A stretch of 64,000 bases of DNA, taken from positions 248,001-312,000 of the forward strand of contig WNNJ02001248.1 of NCBI GenBank assembly GCA_012934845.2, written 5' to 3'. The first letter of the stretch is position 1. Every line of letters begins with the position of its first letter. The position numbers and the translations under genes are program-made. This stretch comes from Pomphorhynchus laevis. Taxonomy: Eukaryota; Acanthocephala; Palaeacanthocephala; Echinorhynchida; Pomphorhynchidae. Below the pieces are notes generated by a model. It was not told where the DNA came from. It saw only the letters and a program-made list of their open reading frames with translations, and searched no databases. Positions 1-10,670 of the stretch are shown one piece after another.

Positions 1-888
1 ATTTTAAATATTTAGATAAAGATCGCAATAGGCCCTCTTTTAAATTAAATAAATTCCGCGTCCTAATAATTACTTTATCGCGGCTTCATTTAAATAAAAT
101 AAACCACTTCCATTGGTAAAACAATCTTTATCAGCATAAATAAAAAATGTTTTCTGAGAACAAACAAAGATTGTTTATAATCCGATTGTTTAAACAATCT
201 TTCTTGAAAGATAATCAAAGAACACAAAAATTATGGATAATGCGATTGTTTAAACAATCGTACTCGAACATTTGTTAGCAATATAATCCCACTAATTATT
301 GACACATGAATAATAAACAAGAGAAGGATAGCATAATTAGCAACTCAATTCGTCGAATAAATGTTTACCCAAAACACTTTAATCTCAATTCTAAAATTGT
401 AAACACAGGAATAGTAAAAACAAAAGTACTTTAATAATGTAATTGTGAACTAATCACTTTTCCATTACAATTTCACAATTGATTAATTGTTCACATACAT
501 TTTCATATACTTATAATAAATAAAAATGTTGCTCAGTAATATTTACATTTGTCTATAATATTAGACAACTTCGTCTATAATATTATATTAAAACTTTTGT
601 AATTCTAAAATTGTTCACTCATGATTTTTAAATAGAAATGTAAATAAATGAAAAGGTTTTGTACGTTTATCATTTGAGTTACAATGCCGTTATATCAATA
701 CGCATTCTAAAATATTTACAAAAATAATACACGTATGAGGAGAATAGTGAAGAAAATAACTGGTGTGATTATGAGGTAAACTCATGAGAAAGAACATATA
801 ATTTTTTGAGCGAAAACTTTGTGTAACTGCCTCATTTAAATTCAAATTCAAGTCATTTATCAATTAAAAACTCTGATTTTACGTGTAG
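1..888. other. A+T-rich stretch without a recognised gene
   Basis: No coding exon was recognised. The 16-bp perfect palindrome GATTGTTTAAACAATC occurs twice, at 184-199 and 244-259, with related half-sites near 119 and 168. Earlier exons of the bleomycin hydrolase gene are expected upstream but I could not find one here. Confidence 0.5.
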
Positions 889-1452
889 ATATCATTAGTA
901 TCCGACGATCGCCCGAAGTTGAAAAAGGGAAAGAGTTACATCATTCAGATGTCTGGGCTTTTTGCCGAGCAACCATCTGGATATATCTGTAATGTAGATC
1001 AATCAAGCTTAGAAGATTCTATTGTAAAGACTGTGAAAAAAGGTTTTCCAGTTTGGATATCAGTTGATTTTAATCGCTTCCGATCGTTCTCGCAGTCAGT
1101 ACTAGACATTGATGTCCATAACTATAAACTTTTGAACGGTCTTAAGTATCCATTCATGAATAAAACATTAAGGAGTTCGTTTAGGAGTAGCATAGCGAAC
1201 CATGCCGTACTGATCACAGATGTCGCTGTAGACTCAGATGATCGTCCGAATTATTACAGAGTTGAAAATTCACATGGCGTTTTGGGTGCTGGCAAAGGCT
1301 TCCTGTGGATGAGCAGAGACTGGTTTAGAGAATTCGGAACGGAAGCTGTTGTTTTAAAGTCCACATTATCAAAAAACGCGAGTTCATGTCTTGACGATCC
1401 CGGAATGCTTCTACCTATATGGGATTGTTTGGGAGCCGTGATTCGGCGGTAG
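889..1452 (+). CDS. BLMH: Bleomycin hydrolase, C-terminal exon
   Basis: Bleomycin hydrolase is a cytosolic papain-like (peptidase C1B) cysteine aminopeptidase that normally works as a hexamer. The frame opens after a probable 3' splice site (AG at 887-888) and reads LVSDDRP, matching the family's LVNDPRP segment. It continues through FPVWISVD (family: AVWFGCD), then NHAVLITDV with the catalytic His, then RVENS with the catalytic Asn, and ends LPIWDCLGA, like the family C-terminus LPAWDPMGA. The catalytic Cys would lie in earlier exons, which were not found. The motif reads ENSHG where the family has ENSWG. An AATAAA lies at 1601-1606. An ATG inside the frame is not a plausible start because family homology extends upstream of it. 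It could be a retired paralogue, but the frame is clean. Confidence 0.82.
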   Translation: MSLVSDDRPKLKKGKSYIIQMSGLFAEQPSGYICNVDQSSLEDSIVKTVKKGFPVWISVDFNRFRSFSQSVLDIDVHNYKLLNGLKYPFMNKTLRSSFRSSIANHAVLITDVAVDSDDRPNYYRVENSHGVLGAGKGFLWMSRDWFREFGTEAVVLKSTLSKNASSCLDDPGMLLPIWDCLGAVIRR

Positions 1453-1600
1453 GCAACTGTGTCAGCTGCTGTTAAGACGCCTAATCTGATCTTTTGATGC
1501 ACAGGTTTGACATGTGTATGTATATACAATTTCTTTTTATTATTTTTTTTGAATAGCATTATGTTGACGAATGAAACTTTTATTGTTTTTTACGTTTTTC

Positions 1601-1606
1601 AATAAA
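1601..1606 (+). terminator. Probable polyadenylation signal of BLMH
   Basis: AATAAA about 150 nt downstream of the BLMH stop codon, on the same strand. Confidence 0.5.
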
Positions 1607-2047
1607 ATTGTTTATAGCCTTCTTCACTTACGATGCACCTCTCTTTAAATTTAGAAAAGGTAGTATTTTTTTGTTGGTTTATAGACAGCTAAAATAAGAG
1701 GTAACATCACCACTTTAATTATAATCAAAACTAACCGACTAAAAAATCCAACAAATCGAACACTTTCACTACTAAAATATCTACAAATATTAAATTAGTT
1801 TGATATCTACAAATATTTTAAATGGATATTATTATATTAAATTAGTTTGAAATGACAAGAACACATGTTTTTAAAACGAAATTTGGAAATGCATCAGGTA
1901 TAATTAATGTGAAGGCTTATAAAATTAAAGTTCAAAAATTAAATTTGAAATTCGAAATTTTTAATTTTGAAGATTTGTAAATTTTAACTTGCTTATTCTG
2001 GGGAAATTAAAGATATCAATTTCCTTGAATTTCGCAAATTTGTTATA

Positions 2048-2221
2048 GAAGCCAAACAAGAGAAAGATTATTCAATATTTTAATGGCAACTACCATCATC
2101 ACCAGAAAAAATTTAGTTCCATCATTGTACTATTTGTATATAGCTGTATTAATTTTTCCTGGTGATGATGATGGTAATTGCCATTAAAATATTGAATTAT
2201 CTTTGTCGTGCTTGATTTTCT
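2048..2221. repeat. Foldback repeat FB1 with hammerhead-like module
   Basis: Imperfect inverted repeat: arms about 2048-2105 and 2159-2221 around a ~53-nt centre. The inner edge of each arm reads CTGGTGA (+ strand, 2159-2165), then T, a short hairpin ending CCATT, and AAAATATTG. This is a decayed form of the CTGANGA-T-hairpin-GAAA module seen in the other foldbacks of this window. No coding capacity. Confidence 0.7.
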
Positions 2222-3344
2222 AAAAGATTTATATAAATTAAAATTCTGTGAAAACGTTGTAACGCTTGCAGAGCGATCTGATTTCTTCAGCAACAGTATC
2301 GGAATTCAGTGCCTTGGCATTTTTGAGCAGAAACATCGTCGCCGTCGGTGTTTAAGATGACTGATGATTGATAGCACTGTTAAGAATTCAAATGTGTTAA
2401 AGCTATTTTTGAACTATTACGTTTAAATAGGCAACAGTACACTAAAAAATGTCACTGTTATCGTTAAAATGTAACCATATTGTTTAATAGTTGAAGTTGA
2501 TAAAATGAAAAGCCACTATTTAATAGGCAAACGCAAAATCCGATGTTCTTTGCAAGCAATGTAATGTCACCGAATGCCTTTCGACGATAATCGCACATGA
2601 AGTGTAAAATGGAACAAACTCTAAAAAGAAATGTTTTCGCATAGCCCGTCAATGGATACACTATCTAACTGATAAGTAGACGATTTGCGTGCTTCCACCG
2701 TGGTATAATGTCTTTTTGTACCCAGCGGTGCAAGTTATACAACACTGCTGATCCAAAATAATAGAAGACGGCTATTTGTTAAAAAAAGTGCTTCCTATCC
2801 ATTTTACTTTTTCTTTTGTGTGTGTTCGAAGATATAATCTTATTCGGTTTTGTTGTATACGACAAAAAGTTATGTTTGAAATAGCATACCAAGTTAACTA
2901 GACATAATTGGGTTGCTCTTTTACCAATGACATCTCAACATGTTCCGAAATTTTATTGCCATCGATATTCGAAAGCAATAACAAGACATCATCTATCTAC
3001 ACAGATATTGCACGTCAGTGGTCATATAAATACCAGGAAAGTAGGGTAATTACTCTGTGTATGTTACCATATTTATATATTCGTGCAAGATAAATCTGAC
3101 GACCTATCGTTTGCAGGAACCACAATCTGTAAACCATTAATTCATTTCATGTTTCTTCCATATGCCACAATCATATACCACACTTTGCAGAGCTAATCAA
3201 AACACTAATTTATTTTCACATTTCAATAGCTACTACTAACATCATCTAAAGCTAGCATCACAATAAATCTTTTTCAAAAATTGTAATAGGAAATTTTCAG
3301 TCCACAACAAGGAAAATTCCTGTACATAGCGAAGAAGACACTGA
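2222..3344. other. Non-coding or unrecognised stretch
   Basis: Only short open frames (under 70 codons) with no family resemblance. I see no exon with convincing splice sites. The region may be the 5' remains of the PLE fragment that follows. Confidence 0.4.
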
Positions 3345-4095
3345 GTGAGGTATAAGAGTAACATGCCCAGTTATAAGCTTAATAGACATGTGATTTACAC
3401 TTTCGTCTGTTTTGCTAGTGAAGCCACTAATACTACACTATATTACCATTGTGGCTATCCTGTCAACTTCAATGATTATGTCAAAATACTTAATAGCCTA
3501 GTATCACAACACGTGAAATGTAAGGATCCGAACAGACTTATCAATATCCAAGGATATTTTCGACCACACCATCTAGGCTCCTACTTTTCACTAAGAGAAA
3601 ATACTCAAGCAGAAGAAACACACAACGTTGTGTATCAATTCCGTTGTGATAGAGACGGATGTAATGCCCCTATTACATAGGATACATAAAGTGTAACTTA
3701 ATTGATCATGTCAAACAACATAAATACAAATCAAGTAAAATCCACAAACACCTAAAATACGAGCATGATGAGGATGAAATACAAACTGTCTTATGCGATG
3801 TTAACATTATTTATAAATGCAATAAAAACACACTTAAAATTGGCCGAAGTACTTCTAATAAAACTGTTCCGTCCTGAAATAAACATCAAATATAATGAAA
3901 TGGGCAACAATTTGAAGCTCTACAATTAAAAATCTGAACAGTAGGCCATTTAATTCCATCTGTCATCTAACTTTATAATAAATGAATTTATCAGTTTATT
4001 TCAGTTTTAGATTAAAACTTTTTCTGATGATGGCTACAATTGATAGCCGAAGTTGCATTCAAAAATTTAATATTTTTATTCTTGGTGCGTGGATA
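3345..4095 (+). mobile_element. Penelope-like element, degenerate GIY-YIG endonuclease end and 3' region
   Basis: The peptide LGSYFSLRENTQ leads into NVVYQFRC, then a second cysteine pair, then YIGY, and a basic His-containing stretch (LIDHVKQHKYKSS). This is the GIY-YIG endonuclease with its preceding Cys-rich linker, as in EN(+) PLEs. The endonuclease is spread over two frames, so this copy is a relic. Its 3' region holds CTGATGA (4024-4030), T, GGCTA (4032-4036), a 7-nt loop, TAGCC (4044-4048) and GAAG. This is a hammerhead-like strand-1/stem II/strand-2 module. PLEs are known to carry hammerhead motifs. Confidence 0.7.
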
Positions 4096-4185
4096 TTCAC
4101 GAATAATTTATGTTACAATAAATTGCTTTATTAAAAAATTATTATTCATTGCGAGTGATTGACAAATTAATAATTTAACAATTAT

Positions 4186-4387
4186 TGTTAGAAGACGAGG
4201 AAACATTGTGATTTATTTGGTTATAATTCAATATTTTGACGACGATCTGGTACATCATCTTCAGGGTTGTAAATTTTAACCGAAAGATTTAAACCAGGTA
4301 TAAATCTTTTGGTTATTAAAAAGCGCCGTCGAAATATTGGATTATAACTAAATAAATCACAATGCTTCCTCGCCTTCTAACAATGAT
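4186..4387. repeat. Foldback repeat FB2 with hammerhead-like module
   Basis: Inverted repeat with ~60-bp arms (about 4186-4249 and 4326-4387) around an ~75-nt centre. On the - strand the inner part reads CTGAAGA (4264-4258), T, then GATG...GATCGTC and an A-rich run. The opposite arm keeps CGTCGAAAT, the expected GAAA form. This looks like two head-to-head copies of one short 3' end. Confidence 0.75.
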
Positions 4388-4499
4388 TTTGATTGGAAAC
4401 AAATATTCACAATTTAACAATTCCTACTCAAGTTACTCGTGTTGTAATTTAACTTGCATGTTATTAAAATTAACCATTTCACTGCTAGTAATCCTTTAA

Positions 4500-6480
4500 T
4501 TTTTTTTGCAGTGCTGTGAATATAACGGACAGGCTGCCAAGCGTGCAAACGCTAATTGTAGAGCCCCAACTTGTGCATCAATTGTGGAGCCCTAAAGTGT
4601 GGAGGCATATTTAATAACTTTGCCGATTCGCTATAATGGTATTCGCAAAATCTCATCTGAACGCCAATTAGAACCGCACATTAAATCGATCAAGTACAGA
4701 CTGCTCAGGTGACAATGACCAATCCAAACTTATGCGAATCAATCGACGATATATTTATAGGAGTTATCAATTTGAGACCAAACCTCTTAACCTTTCAATT
4801 ATGCAAAGAAAGCTCTCAATTTTTTTCGATATTGGCATCATTTATTGAAGTATTTTCAACAGTAAAGTCTTCCTCTAAGGGAATTATCGAAGGTTCTGTT
4901 ATTTTTTCTCAGCTAATTCTTTAAAACGACGATTACGTGAATGGTTCAACAGAAAGAATAACATTGACTCGTCGACTCAAATTTTGGAATGACAAACAAT
5001 ATAATAAGCTATATAAAAAAGCTTACAAAGCGACACATGTCATCATGACATTCAAAACTACAGAAAGCTCCTGGAAACATCAATGTATCCGGTTCATGAA
5101 AACCGGTAGCACAACAGAAGCCATGAGGAAACTTGACAAGAAATACTCTGTTAGGGGGAGTACTTTTATTTGAAGTAAAAATCGACAATATAACTGTCAA
5201 GGGCATTCTGGTATAAGAACACCTGAAAACATTTGCGACTTATTCGGGTGCATTACTAAATATTAATTTAGCTATCCCTAAATATGATATTCTACCTAAA
5301 CTGTATCGACTGCATGGTCCAACTATCAATAAAACTGCCCCACGTGAACAGGAGCCATTTATCTTTCTGGTGTCGATGCTGCAGCTTGGTCCAAAATGCT
5401 TCAGAAATACGAGAAGCTATCAGTGCGACTTGCAAATGTTCTAGCAAATACATCAGTACGTATCGCTTCAACCGAACTATATTCTTACATCATACGCGGA
5501 TTGACCACTCTTATGCTATTCTTTTGAGCAAGAATCCCGGTATTCGCCCAATTGGAATAAGCCTTGTGGCTAGAAGAAATATTTGCAAAACAATTCGAAG
5601 TCTGCTTACCTATAATATTCAGTCAGTGTTTGGTCCAAGCAATTATGTGCGGATCATAAATCGGGTATCGATTATATTATTCATCGCATTAGATCGTGTC
5701 ACTCAATGAATTCTATGTCAGCTGTCCTTACTATTGACACAAGTAACGTATGTAATTGGCTCAACCGAAAAGTGATGTTGCATAATTTGCAGATTTCATG
5801 TCATTCTCTAAGTAAGACTGCATGAAATCTAGACGGATGTTCAACTCTGATTGGTCTATGCGACTAAATCTTAGATACAGATGAAATCACCCATGGATAT
5901 CCCTTACAATGTTCATTTACGCCTTACAACAATACACGTGATTGACATATTGAAACATAAGCTTCCTCACATCGAATCTTTATGATTTGCTGACGCTGTC
6001 AATTTTATAGGTAGCCCGAAAGATTTACTTAAACTGTGGGACATTATACACAAAAAAGTCCCAGATAAGTTTTTTCCGAACTCAACAAAACATTAAGATT
6101 CTAGCTTTTGGTGACACCAAAAGCTATACTTGACTATATAGATATAGAATTGCCTAGTGTACTCAAAATTCTAAAACAAATTGACAGACTTGAAATTACA
6201 AACCCTTGCAGATTGATTAAACAACAGTATGAACGTTCTCATATGCTCTAGACATCCTTCCAACAATATATCAGTGATATACTAGCTATAAAATCAGCTC
6301 AAGCAAAATTAATCACTAACATATAAGTGCATAAGAAGTAAGTATCGATTCAATTACGAATGTCTTTGTCAGGAAATGTTTTGAGTGCATTAATCTCGCC
6401 CCTGTCAAACCAGCTTCTAGTTGGTTAAATGCACATCCGATTGAATACTTAAGATATTATTTGTGTAAAAAGGATTTTAT
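4500..6480 (+). mobile_element. Broken, unclassified retroelement with reverse-transcriptase motif
   Basis: Several short frames on the + strand together resemble the N-terminal linker and early reverse-transcriptase region of a retroelement. The clearest segment is LLSKNPGIRPIG followed by a basic stretch (5521-5610), like the GGIRPIAVG motif of some metazoan retroelement RTs. The copy is heavily broken and old. I cannot place it in a family and do not attempt to reassemble it. Confidence 0.45.
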
Positions 6481-6489
6481 CAACGCGAT

Positions 6490-8610
6490 AGCCACAATGC
6501 ACGATCTGGCAAAAGCTCTAGTAACACAATCGATCTGGCACCACCAGACACGATTGCCGCCTTAGTCTCCTCAATACTAGATATATTCTCCATAAATCCG
6601 ATCTTATCATCAAACTATTCACCAAGCAATCCATCGATCTCTTCTGCCTCACCGAATCCTGGCACTCAGATTCCAACGACCTCTCCATTCGCCGTATGTT
6701 CTCTGCCGGTTGCTCACTAGTCAAATCCGCCCGCCCCCACAGCTCACCTCTTTCTCAATTCTCTAATCATGGCGGCATTGTCGCATTCGCCCGTCACTCC
6801 GCGACTCTTTGCAAAATCACTCCCCCTTTCAGTCCTTGCTCTTTCGAATTGCTCACTTGTCGTTCTTCTAGCCCGATCACTCTAGATCTCGCTATTGTAT
6901 ATCGTCCTGGTTCATCATCTCATACCTCCTTATTTTTATTTAACTCGCTGACCTCCTTTCCCATTGTTCTTTGTCCTCCATCCCTTAACTCGTTCTTGGC
7001 GACTTTAAAATCCGCCTCGACCGCCCCTCTTCCACCGATTCCAACAGGTTCATCAACATTCTATCAAACTACAATTACAAACTTATCTCCACTGCTCTCA
7101 AACATATCCCTGGGCGGGGAACTCGACATCATAGCTGTCCTCGATCGTTTTGATGCCTACACTTTTCTGCACATCTCCGATCCTAGTCTATCCGATCACT
7201 TTCTCGTCAACCTGGATCTCACTTCCAACCACTTCGCTTCACACACCTACCATCCTACGTGGATGGCATACTGTTAACTCAATCCTTTATCGCTCCTTTT
7301 CGTCTTGCAATATTAATCTCCATGATTATTCGTAATTTCTTCAGACCAAAGTATCCAGGTTATTCTCTCACAACCCTGTCTCCATTCCATCTCACTGCTA
7401 CTCTCATCGCCTCATCTTCCCGGAACTCCTTCATCTTCTTCCTGTCTCACATGCCGAAGTCTCATCTGTCCTCATGTCCTTGTCCAACAAAACTTCACCT
7501 GCCGATCACCTGCATACCCCCATACTCAAAATGGGGGTATGCAATCCTTTCCAATCCTCTTTCCGCTCTAATCACTCCACGGAAATCGCATGCATGAAAG
7601 TTTACAACAACCTACTAATTTCTCGTGACAAGGTTCTATATAGTGTTCTCATCTCCCTCGACCTCTCCTCCACCTTCGACATCGTCGACAACTCCATCCT
7701 CCTTTCTCGCCTTCGTTAAGATTACCGATTTTCGTTCTCCTCCGTAGCATGGTTCGCCTCATATCTATCCAACCGTACTTTTCGGGTATCCTCAAATTCA
7801 TCATCCTCTCCTCCCATCTTTATTTCCTGCGGGGTCCTACAAGGTTGTCCCAGGTTCCCTGCTTTTCTCTCTTCTACTTGTAGATCTCTCTCCGTTTATT
7901 AAACATTTCTCCTTTAACGTCATGCATTACGCCGATGACATCCGCATCTATGTTCATGCACCCGCACATCGCATACACGATATCGGCATTTATGCCTACA
8001 ACTGTCTTTCTTCTATCTACAAACGCCTATCCAATCTTCGTCTCGTTCTAAACCCAGACAAGTCCAAAATAATGTAGATCCTCCCCCGTCAACCAAACAT
8101 ATCTCTTCCCCCTGTATATTTTGACCCATCCATCATCCTCATAGTCCACAATCTCACTTTCTTAGGATTTTATTTCGATAATCACCTTTCCCTTAAACCA
8201 TTCGTCAGCAACAAGGTCCGCTCGTCTAACTTAATTCTCCGTAACATTCGCCGTATCCGCCCACTTATCGACTTCCATTCATTTATGTCTCTTCTTTCAT
8301 CGTTTCTTTTTTCATAAAATCGATTACTGCCTCAGCATTTTGACAAATTCTCCAAAATCCATCATCCTACCCCTACAACGCTTCATCAACTCCGCCGTTC
8401 GAATACTCCAACGTCTCCGTAGCTTTGACTTGTAAATCCACATATCTTGATCAATTCCCTTAGCCTATCATCAACATTCGCATACAACTTCGCCTTCTCG
8501 TAACTTTTCGTCTCATCGCTCTCGGATACCCATCGTTCATCAACCTCCCTTTCTTAGACGACACTCGCCCCACATTCGCGTTGGTGATAATCAAATGGCT
8601 GTTCGTACTC
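6490..8610 (+). mobile_element. LINE copy A (L2/CR1-like), degenerate
   Basis: AP-endonuclease signatures are visible: CLTESWHSDS around 6640-6670, ELLTCRSSSP and LAIVYRPGSSSH around 6850-6920, and SDPSLSDHFLV near 7190. The reverse-transcriptase part begins near 7380 and includes NHSTEIACMKVYN, SLDLSSTFDIVDNS and the 3' region up to LPFLDDTRP. This order (EN then RT, with these block sequences) fits the CR1/L2 group of non-LTR retrotransposons. The EN-RT linker is largely deleted, and the RT is broken by stops and frameshifts, so it is inactive. Copies B and C below are relatives. Confidence 0.8.
7511..7543. repeat. Hairpin at an internal deletion junction of LINE A
   Basis: TGCATACCCCCAT and its exact complement ATGGGGGTATGCA flank a 7-nt loop. 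Compared with LINE copies B and C, the linker between the palm-proximal region and the FQSAFRSNHSTE block is missing exactly here, so the inverted repeat sits on a deletion or rearrangement junction. Confidence 0.6.
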
Positions 8611-8691
8611 GAATATAGCTTCGAAGTTGTTGCCGGAATCTCTATTCTTTCATTCATATAGCAATTTTTGCGTGATAGTCGTTTCACATGC

Positions 8692-8770
8692 TCAAATTGC
8701 GTCGTTGTTTACCCAAAATCCACAAAGCCGTTACACCGACATCCGGTCGACCGATTATTTTTTAGGTCAG
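8692..8770 (+). mobile_element. Fragment of PLE-type RT N-terminus
   Basis: The + frame reads CLPKIHKAVTPTSGRPIIF, the LPKIHK...RPI signature in the N-terminal RT region of Penelope-like and related reverse transcriptases. It is short, ends in a stop, and is separated from the RT frame at 8855 by hairpin-rich sequence. Confidence 0.5.
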
Positions 8771-8837
8771 ATAGGGTGTTTGCATTGAAAATCTGCTGCA
8801 GAATACTTCATTCATGATTTCCAATTGCATATACCCT

Positions 8838-8904
8838 GACTACTAGCAAGACCATTGCACAGCCGTTTTCGTTTCGCCGGCGGAACGAAAACGGTAGTCA
8901 GCTT
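8838..8904. repeat. Nested hairpin at the 5' edge of PLE copy P1
   Basis: CCGTTTTCGTTTCGCC and GGCGGAACGAAAACGG face each other almost perfectly (8866-8897), inside CTGACTAC and GTAGTCAG. Parts of the same sequence recur inverted at about 10360-10410, on the far side of the PLE copy, so the element is bracketed by inverted sequence. Confidence 0.6.
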
Positions 8905-9961
8905 TCTGATTACTTTTGATAGTCAGTCTTTTAATAAAATACTTAAAGTAAAATACTTAAAGAATAAAATACTTAAAGTAATAAAAGCACACTTTAAAAA
9001 ATATTGCAAGGTAATCGAAATTAATACTGGTATAAAACACTATTTCAGTATTAATTCTACAAAAGAATTTTTAGAACAGACAAAAGGAATAAATTTTCAA
9101 AATATAAATACATACGATTTTAGTACTCTTTATACAAATCTAGGTTTAGTAGATATTAAAGAAGCGTTAGTAAAATTAATTAATCTTATATTCGGAAAAA
9201 GATATACATATATATGTTATAATAATTATAACGCCTATCTAACAAAAATTAAACCATCAAATAAATATAAATATATGGATAAAATTGAATTAATAGAATC
9301 CTTAAATATTTTGATAAATCAAAATTATTTAAAAGTAGGGACATCTATATTTAGACAAGTAAAATGTGTTCCAATGGGTGGTAATAGTAGCCCAATTATA
9401 GCTGACTTGTTTTTAAGCTTTATAGAATATGAATTTGTTCATAACTGTGTAAAAACTAAATCTAAACAATATAAATATATGAAATATATGTTTCGATACA
9501 TTGATGATATATGTGTATTTAATTCTAATAATTTTTATTCAATTAGTGAGCACATTTATCCAGAAAGCCTTATTCTTAACAAAACCAATATTAATGATAA
9601 AGAAGGTGTATATCTAGATATGAACATTAAATTAACATTAACTAAAACTACTATTAATTTATATCGTAAAGATGACATATTTAAATTTACAAGAAACATA
9701 TTTTTGCATGAGCATTCATGCATACCATATAATATAAAATATAATACATTAAATAATGAAATTTTAAGAATTGCAACAATATGTAATGATATTGGCTTTC
9801 TTCAAAATCATTTAAATAATTTAATAGATACATATTTTAAACTAGGTTACTATAAAAATAACATCAAGCAGAAAATAGTAAAATATATAAATCAACACAA
9901 TAATATAAAGAATAAATTTAAACTCTTAAGTGGCAAATTTTTATGGATGGATAATAAATAA
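8855..9961 (+). CDS. Penelope-like reverse transcriptase (5'-truncated, no endonuclease)
   Basis: Reverse transcriptase of PLE copy P1. From about residue 45 it shows the conserved KAHFKKYCKVIE region, motif A as TYDFSTLYTN, motif B as VPMGGNSSPIIADLF, and the catalytic motif C as FRYIDDI. A long C-terminal region ends FLWMDNK. No GIY-YIG domain follows before the stop. The first ~15-20 residues come from the flanking hairpin, so the original N-terminus (including LPKIHK) is missing. Codon use is extremely A/T-rich compared with the nearby LINEs. Truncated versions at 11289-11630 and 49958-50431 are nearly identical in sequence, suggesting recent activity. I call it PLE-type from the motif set; the exact clade is unsure. 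Confidence 0.72.
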   Translation: MHSRFRFAGGTKTVVSFLITFDSQSFNKILKVKYLKNKILKVIKAHFKKYCKVIEINTGIKHYFSINSTKEFLEQTKGINFQNINTYDFSTLYTNLGLVDIKEALVKLINLIFGKRYTYICYNNYNAYLTKIKPSNKYKYMDKIELIESLNILINQNYLKVGTSIFRQVKCVPMGGNSSPIIADLFLSFIEYEFVHNCVKTKSKQYKYMKYMFRYIDDICVFNSNNFYSISEHIYPESLILNKTNINDKEGVYLDMNIKLTLTKTTINLYRKDDIFKFTRNIFLHEHSCIPYNIKYNTLNNEILRIATICNDIGFLQNHLNNLIDTYFKLGYYKNNIKQKIVKYINQHNNIKNKFKLLSGKFLWMDNK

Positions 9962-10325
9962 TATACTTTGTATTAGAATAAGATACTAGATAGTTATTTC
10001 AGAGGAAATACATCATTAGCATGTATTTGGCCCCGCTGCTATGTTGGGTAGAGGAGTTAGGGGCCGAAACCTGATAGCATAGCAGTTCCTCCTGGTGACC
10101 TCTAATTCTTATTCTGATACAACGTCTGTTATTTATTAGTCAATTCATAAAAATGACGTTTATTTTAAATTTCATTTTTTTAACTTGATTTAAATTATAG
10201 AAAATCTAAAAACAATTATTAATTTTATTATTTAATTATTAAATTTTGATTTAGCATTATTATGTTTTGTTTATTTTATAATTATATTAAATACGTAGAC
10301 TCAGTTAACTGATTTAATTCTTGAG
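8905..10325 (+). mobile_element. PLE copy P1 (RT plus 3' terminal region)
   Basis: Copy with the long RT frame and a complete-looking 3' end. After the stop come a 46-bp segment (ATAATAAATAATATAC...), a structured GC-rich core (10028-10125) and an inverted counterpart of the 46-bp segment (TTATTTATTAGTCAATTC). An A/T-rich tail then ends in ACGTAGACTCAGTTAACTG (about 10299-10317). This terminal block is shared by copies P2-P11 and defines the family. Confidence 0.75.
10028..10125 (+). ncRNA. Structured PLE 3' core with hammerhead blocks
   Basis: Arms GGCCCC/GGGGCC and CTGCTATG/CATAGCAG interleave, so they form a pseudoknot if both pair. Between and after them lie GGGT-A-GAGGAG (GGGT-C in copy P10), GAAACC, and TTCCTC followed by CTGGTGA (CTGATGA in copies P2-type, 43.5 kb, 47.8 kb and 49.8 kb). 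These match hammerhead strand 3, strand 2 and strand 1 with complementary stem I and stem III arms. The linear order is 3-2-1, and stem II next to CTGATGA is not obvious. Treat it as a ribozyme-related structure, unproven. Confidence 0.45.
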
Positions 10326-10670
10326 CCTAGGCTACCAATATGTGGTAGAAAGCGTGGGAATCGAAAACGGATGTGGCAATAGCGCCGTTAGTAGTCAGAG
10401 TATATGGAATTAGAAGTTATTAAGGATTATGTAGCAGGTTTTTAATGCGAAAGTCACTTTGTGACCTATCAACTATTCAATAGATAATTAAATATTTATC
10501 ACAAGATCGCCAGTCCCGGTTTCAATCGATCTTTATGATCCTATATATACTTTTTTGATTATATCTCGATTTAAACTTTCTTGATTATAACTAAATACAA
10601 TATAAATAACATACAATGCAACAAATTTTTTCACTGGTTAAAAAATTCGTGATTAAAACTGTATATATAG

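Noticed and set aside
10028-10125. HDV-like ribozyme reading of the GGCCCC/GGGGCC pseudoknot
   Set aside because: The topology resembles P1/P2, but only ~12 nt separate the second P1 strand from P2, which leaves no room for P4 and the catalytic C segment; hammerhead blocks explain the sequence better.
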